The notes beneath the pieces are model-generated. The model saw nothing but the letters and a program-made list of their open reading frames with translations. It ran no database searches and had not been told where the DNA came from. This document shows, piece by piece, positions 54,550 through 56,826 of a DNA stretch of 56,826 nt. The translations under genes were made by a program, and so were the position numbers. Within the stretch, counting starts at the first letter, position 1. The number at the start of each line of letters is the position of its first letter. The DNA comes from Arthrobacter wenxiniae (lineage in GTDB: Bacteria; Actinomycetota; Actinomycetes; Actinomycetales; Micrococcaceae), in NCBI RefSeq assembly GCF_013376105.1, contig NZ_JAAMFM010000029.1:1-56826 (forward strand). Direction: 5' to 3'.

Positions 54550-55947
54550 ATGACGCACCCGCTGCACACCGACAAGAAGTCCCCGGGCATCGCCTCCGGT
54601 GCCGCCGACACGAAGGGCATCACCTCGCTCATGGTGGCGCTGCTGGCCGCCTGTGGCGCCTTCCAGCTCAATGCGAGCATGCTCAGCCCCGTCCTGGTGA
54701 CGATGGCCGCGCAACTGCACACCACCGAAGTCACCGTGGGCCTGTCCCAGACGGCGTTCTTCACCAGCACCGCCTTGTTTGGCCTGTTCCTGCCCCGTTT
54801 GAGCGACATTGTGGGCCGGCGCAAGATCCTGGTCCTGATGGTCGGTGTCATGGTGCTGGGCTCGGTCCTGGCCGCGTTTGCCCCGTACATCCAGGTCCTG
54901 ATCGTTGCCCGCGTGGTCCAGGGCATCTCCGGTGCCATCGTGCCGCTCTGCCTGATGGTGCTGCGCAGCAAGGTCAAGGACGCCAAGCAGTACGGCACAC
55001 TCATGGGCCTGATCACGGCCGTCAACGGCGGCATTGCCGGCATTGACGCGTTCGCCGGCGGCTTCCTGGCCACCACCTTCGGGTTCCGTTCCATCTTCTG
55101 GGTGATCGCCGCCGTCGGACTTGTCGCCGTCGCGCTGGTGGCCCGCTACGTGCCGGACACCCGGCCGTCGCAGGGCGTCCGCATGGACTGGTGGGGCGTG
55201 CTGGCCCTGGCCGTCACCATCTTGTTCCTGCAGACCGCCGTCAACGAACTCGGCAAGGGTCCGGCAGCCAACGGCGCGCTGACCATTTCCCTGCTGGTGG
55301 GTGCCGCCGTCTCCGCGGTGGTGTTCTGGAAGATTGAGGGCGCCGTGCGCCAGCCGCTGGCGACGCCGGCACTCATGAGGCAGCGCTCCACCTGGGCCAT
55401 CCTGCTGACCACCATGCTGACCATGACCGGTGCCTTTGCCACCGTGAACGGGATCGTCATGTCCGTGGCGCAAAACCACGGCTCCGGATTCGGGCTCCAG
55501 GCCGACGCGGCCTCGCTGATCCTGCTGACCCCATATGCGCTCCTCGGCTGGGTGGCCGGCCCGTTCTCCGGCCGCCTGGCCTCCACGCTGGGGTACCGCA
55601 CCATCCTGCGGATCGGCCTGCTCGGCAGCACGGTGGGCATTGTGGTGCTGGCCCTGGTGGGCACGCACAACCTGGTGTTCCTGGTGGGCGCCACGCTGCT
55701 GCTCGGCGTCACGTACGCCGGAATGGCCAACATCATGCTCAACGGCCTGGGCGTGGTGCTCTCGCCGCTGGACAACCCCGGGTTCCTGCCGGGCATGAAC
55801 TCCGCGGCCTTCGGCATGGGCGCCGGGCTGAGCTTCGCCGTCCTGCCCGCCATCCAGGCCAATGCCGGGGCTGGGGTTGCCGGCTACACGGCGGCCATGC
55901 TGGCCGGGGCGCCATCACGGTGGCGGCGTTCCTGGTGTCGCTGCTGA
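54550..55947 (+). CDS. MFS transporter with a C-terminal frameshift, probable pseudouridine/nucleoside carrier
   Basis: The 465-residue product has 11-12 hydrophobic segments and MFS motifs (FLPRLSDIVGRRKILVLMVG, VARVVQGISGAIVPLCLMVL). In this frame it ends with an odd Arg/Ser/Cys tail after AAMLAGA. One extra base near 55905-55912 would restore AITVAAFLVSLLIPAP, the last transmembrane helix, and a stop at 55989-55991. It follows the psuG and kinase genes and is probably the pseudouridine or nucleoside importer of that operon. The lesion may be real or a sequencing error beside a G run. Confidence 0.8.
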   Translation: MTHPLHTDKKSPGIASGAADTKGITSLMVALLAACGAFQLNASMLSPVLVTMAAQLHTTEVTVGLSQTAFFTSTALFGLFLPRLSDIVGRRKILVLMVGVMVLGSVLAAFAPYIQVLIVARVVQGISGAIVPLCLMVLRSKVKDAKQYGTLMGLITAVNGGIAGIDAFAGGFLATTFGFRSIFWVIAAVGLVAVALVARYVPDTRPSQGVRMDWWGVLALAVTILFLQTAVNELGKGPAANGALTISLLVGAAVSAVVFWKIEGAVRQPLATPALMRQRSTWAILLTTMLTMTGAFATVNGIVMSVAQNHGSGFGLQADAASLILLTPYALLGWVAGPFSGRLASTLGYRTILRIGLLGSTVGIVVLALVGTHNLVFLVGATLLLGVTYAGMANIMLNGLGVVLSPLDNPGFLPGMNSAAFGMGAGLSFAVLPAIQANAGAGVAGYTAAMLAGAPSRWRRSWCRC

Positions 55948-56001
55948 TTCCGGCGCCGTCCGATTCCGGCGTGGAAGTGCACAGGAACTAATGCCGTTTG
56001 T

Positions 56002-56017
56002 GGCGGATGCATCCGCC
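56002..56017. repeat. 16-bp palindrome after the MFS gene
   Basis: GGCGGATGCATCCGCC is a perfect palindrome 10 bases after the corrected MFS stop. It may be a transcription end signal, although no T run follows, or a protein-binding site. It lies immediately before the larger stem-loop at 56027-56076. Confidence 0.5.
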
Positions 56018-56026
56018 GCGGAATAA

Positions 56027-56076
56027 GGATCCCCGGGGTTTCGGTGCGGTAGGCCCGCACTGAGGCCCGGGGATCC
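56027..56076 (+). promoter_or_regulatory. Two-tier stem-loop upstream of trpF
   Basis: GGATCCCCGGG (56027-56037) pairs perfectly with CCCGGGGATCC (56066-56076). Inside lies a second perfect stem GTGCGG / CCGCAC with a five-base loop. The structure ends about 70 bp before the trpF start. It could end the upstream transcript, or act as a leader RNA element of trpF. After it comes CTTGCTG, not a T run, which argues against a simple terminator. Confidence 0.6.
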
Positions 56077-56147
56077 CTTGCTGTTAACATGAAAACGACG
56101 CCCGGGCTGCGCTGAGGTGCGCCGCCGGGCACGAAGGAGCTGCGGAA

Positions 56148-56762
56148 ATGTACGTAAAGATTTGCGGTTTGCAGACAGCCGAAACGGTTGCCACGGCCAT
56201 CGGGGCCGGCGCGAACGCCGTGGGGTTCGTGTTTGCGCCGGGCAGCCCCCGGACCATCACGGCGGAGCTCGTGCGCGAGCTGGGCCAGGCAGTTCCTACA
56301 GATGTTGAGACGGTGGGCGTGTTCCGCAACCAGCCCATCGAGCAGGTCCTGGAGATTGCCCGCGCCGCGGCCCTGACCACCGTCCAGCTGCACGGCAACG
56401 AGACCTTGGCCGACATGGAGCAGGCGCGCGACGCCGGATTCCGCACCCTGCGCGCGTTCTCTGCCGCCGCCTACGCCGCTTTGTCTCCGGCGGACAAGTT
56501 GGCGTGGGAGTCCGAGCGGATCCTGCTCGACGCCGTGGAACCCGGCGCGGGCGTGGCCTTCGACGTCAGCCTGCTCGACGGCGGCGCCCCGGCCGGTTTT
56601 TGGCTGCTGGCCGGCGGCCTGAATCCTTCCAATGTGGCCGAGCTTGCTGTGGCACTGCGACCCGACGGGGTGGATGTGTCCAGCGGCGTGGAGTCCAGCC
56701 GCGGCGTCAAGGACGGGGGCCTCATCAAGGCGTTTGTAGCGGCGGCGCGGTCCACCGTATAG
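56148..56762 (+). CDS. trpF: Phosphoribosylanthranilate isomerase
   Basis: TrpF converts PRA to CdRP in tryptophan synthesis. The 204-residue barrel has the start MYVKICGLQTAE with the catalytic Cys, GANAVGFVFAPGSPRTIT, the LHGNET segment after TTVQ, and DVSSGVESSRGVKDGG with the catalytic Asp. GAAGGAG is near the ATG. No other trp gene lies within the visible window; the region after 56762 may continue with more. Confidence 0.93.
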   Translation: MYVKICGLQTAETVATAIGAGANAVGFVFAPGSPRTITAELVRELGQAVPTDVETVGVFRNQPIEQVLEIARAAALTTVQLHGNETLADMEQARDAGFRTLRAFSAAAYAALSPADKLAWESERILLDAVEPGAGVAFDVSLLDGGAPAGFWLLAGGLNPSNVAELAVALRPDGVDVSSGVESSRGVKDGGLIKAFVAAARSTV

Positions 56763-56826
56763 GCGCTCAGCCGGATTCATCAGGAATGCGTCCTAGCTGA
56801 CGTCATGGCCGGAGGCGCGGTCGATG

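Overview
The window is GC-rich throughout, with dense short-spaced genes on both strands and frequent GTG starts and start/stop overlaps. Gene families and orders (xseA-xseB facing a membrane gene plus ispH, rmuC close by, a BioQ-type regulator facing bioB, a SARP regulator) point to a high-GC actinobacterium, most likely an Arthrobacter-like member of the Micrococcaceae. No rRNA, tRNA, CRISPR array or complete insertion sequence was found. This is an ordinary chromosomal segment with several decayed patches.

Layout. 1-8.3 kb: secreted triple-CxxC protein and SARP regulator, rmuC, ispH with a membrane protein, xseA-xseB, then an array of 71-bp repeats. 7.5-10.6 kb: PPK2 kinase, alanine-type aminotransferase and an orphan betaine-binding lipoprotein. 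10.9-18.4 kb: GH35 beta-galactosidase with divergent LacI regulator, a GlcNAc-kinase-like protein, nitronate monooxygenase, and a LysR/MFS pair. 18.4-22.0 kb: a gene-poor island with a decayed serine recombinase and three unfamiliar small genes. 22.0-26.8 kb: trans-sulfuration PLP enzyme, two Lrp/AsnC regulators around an MFS exporter, and corA. 26.8-33.1 kb: biotin operon bioB-bioA-bioF-P450-bioD with divergent bioQ. 33.1-39.3 kb: a GNAT-AAA+ fusion, a DHA2 MFS pump, a RutE-like reductase and two beta-propeller lipoproteins. 39.3-42.2 kb: relics (DUF1801-like, SulP transporter, ArsR and AHSA1) around malate dehydrogenase and two small membrane proteins. 42.3-48.6 kb: NUDIX, a TetR-ABC exporter operon, hemerythrin-like protein, a 60-bp perfect palindrome and a dienelactone hydrolase. 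48.7-56.8 kb: a SWIM-SNF2 helicase, a pseudouridine catabolism operon (psuG, psuK-like kinase, MFS) with lesions at both ends, and trpF.

How the genes work together. The best-defined unit is the biotin operon: every junction is a 1-8 nt overlap, and a palindrome of the BioQ type lies on the bioB start codon and predicted -10 box. The P450 sits where a pimelate-forming enzyme such as BioI would be useful, yet it lacks the ExxR motif and the meander region that nearly all P450s keep. I consider this the most interesting feature. Other points worth a second look are the palindrome and its diverged half-copy, the stacked hairpins before trpF, the GNAT-AAA+ fusion and the duplicated-module protein of the island.

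Limits: family names come from recognising motifs by eye, without database searches. Starts were chosen from ribosome binding sites and domain boundaries. Two one-base frameshifts beside G runs (AHSA1 relic, last MFS) could be sequencing errors.
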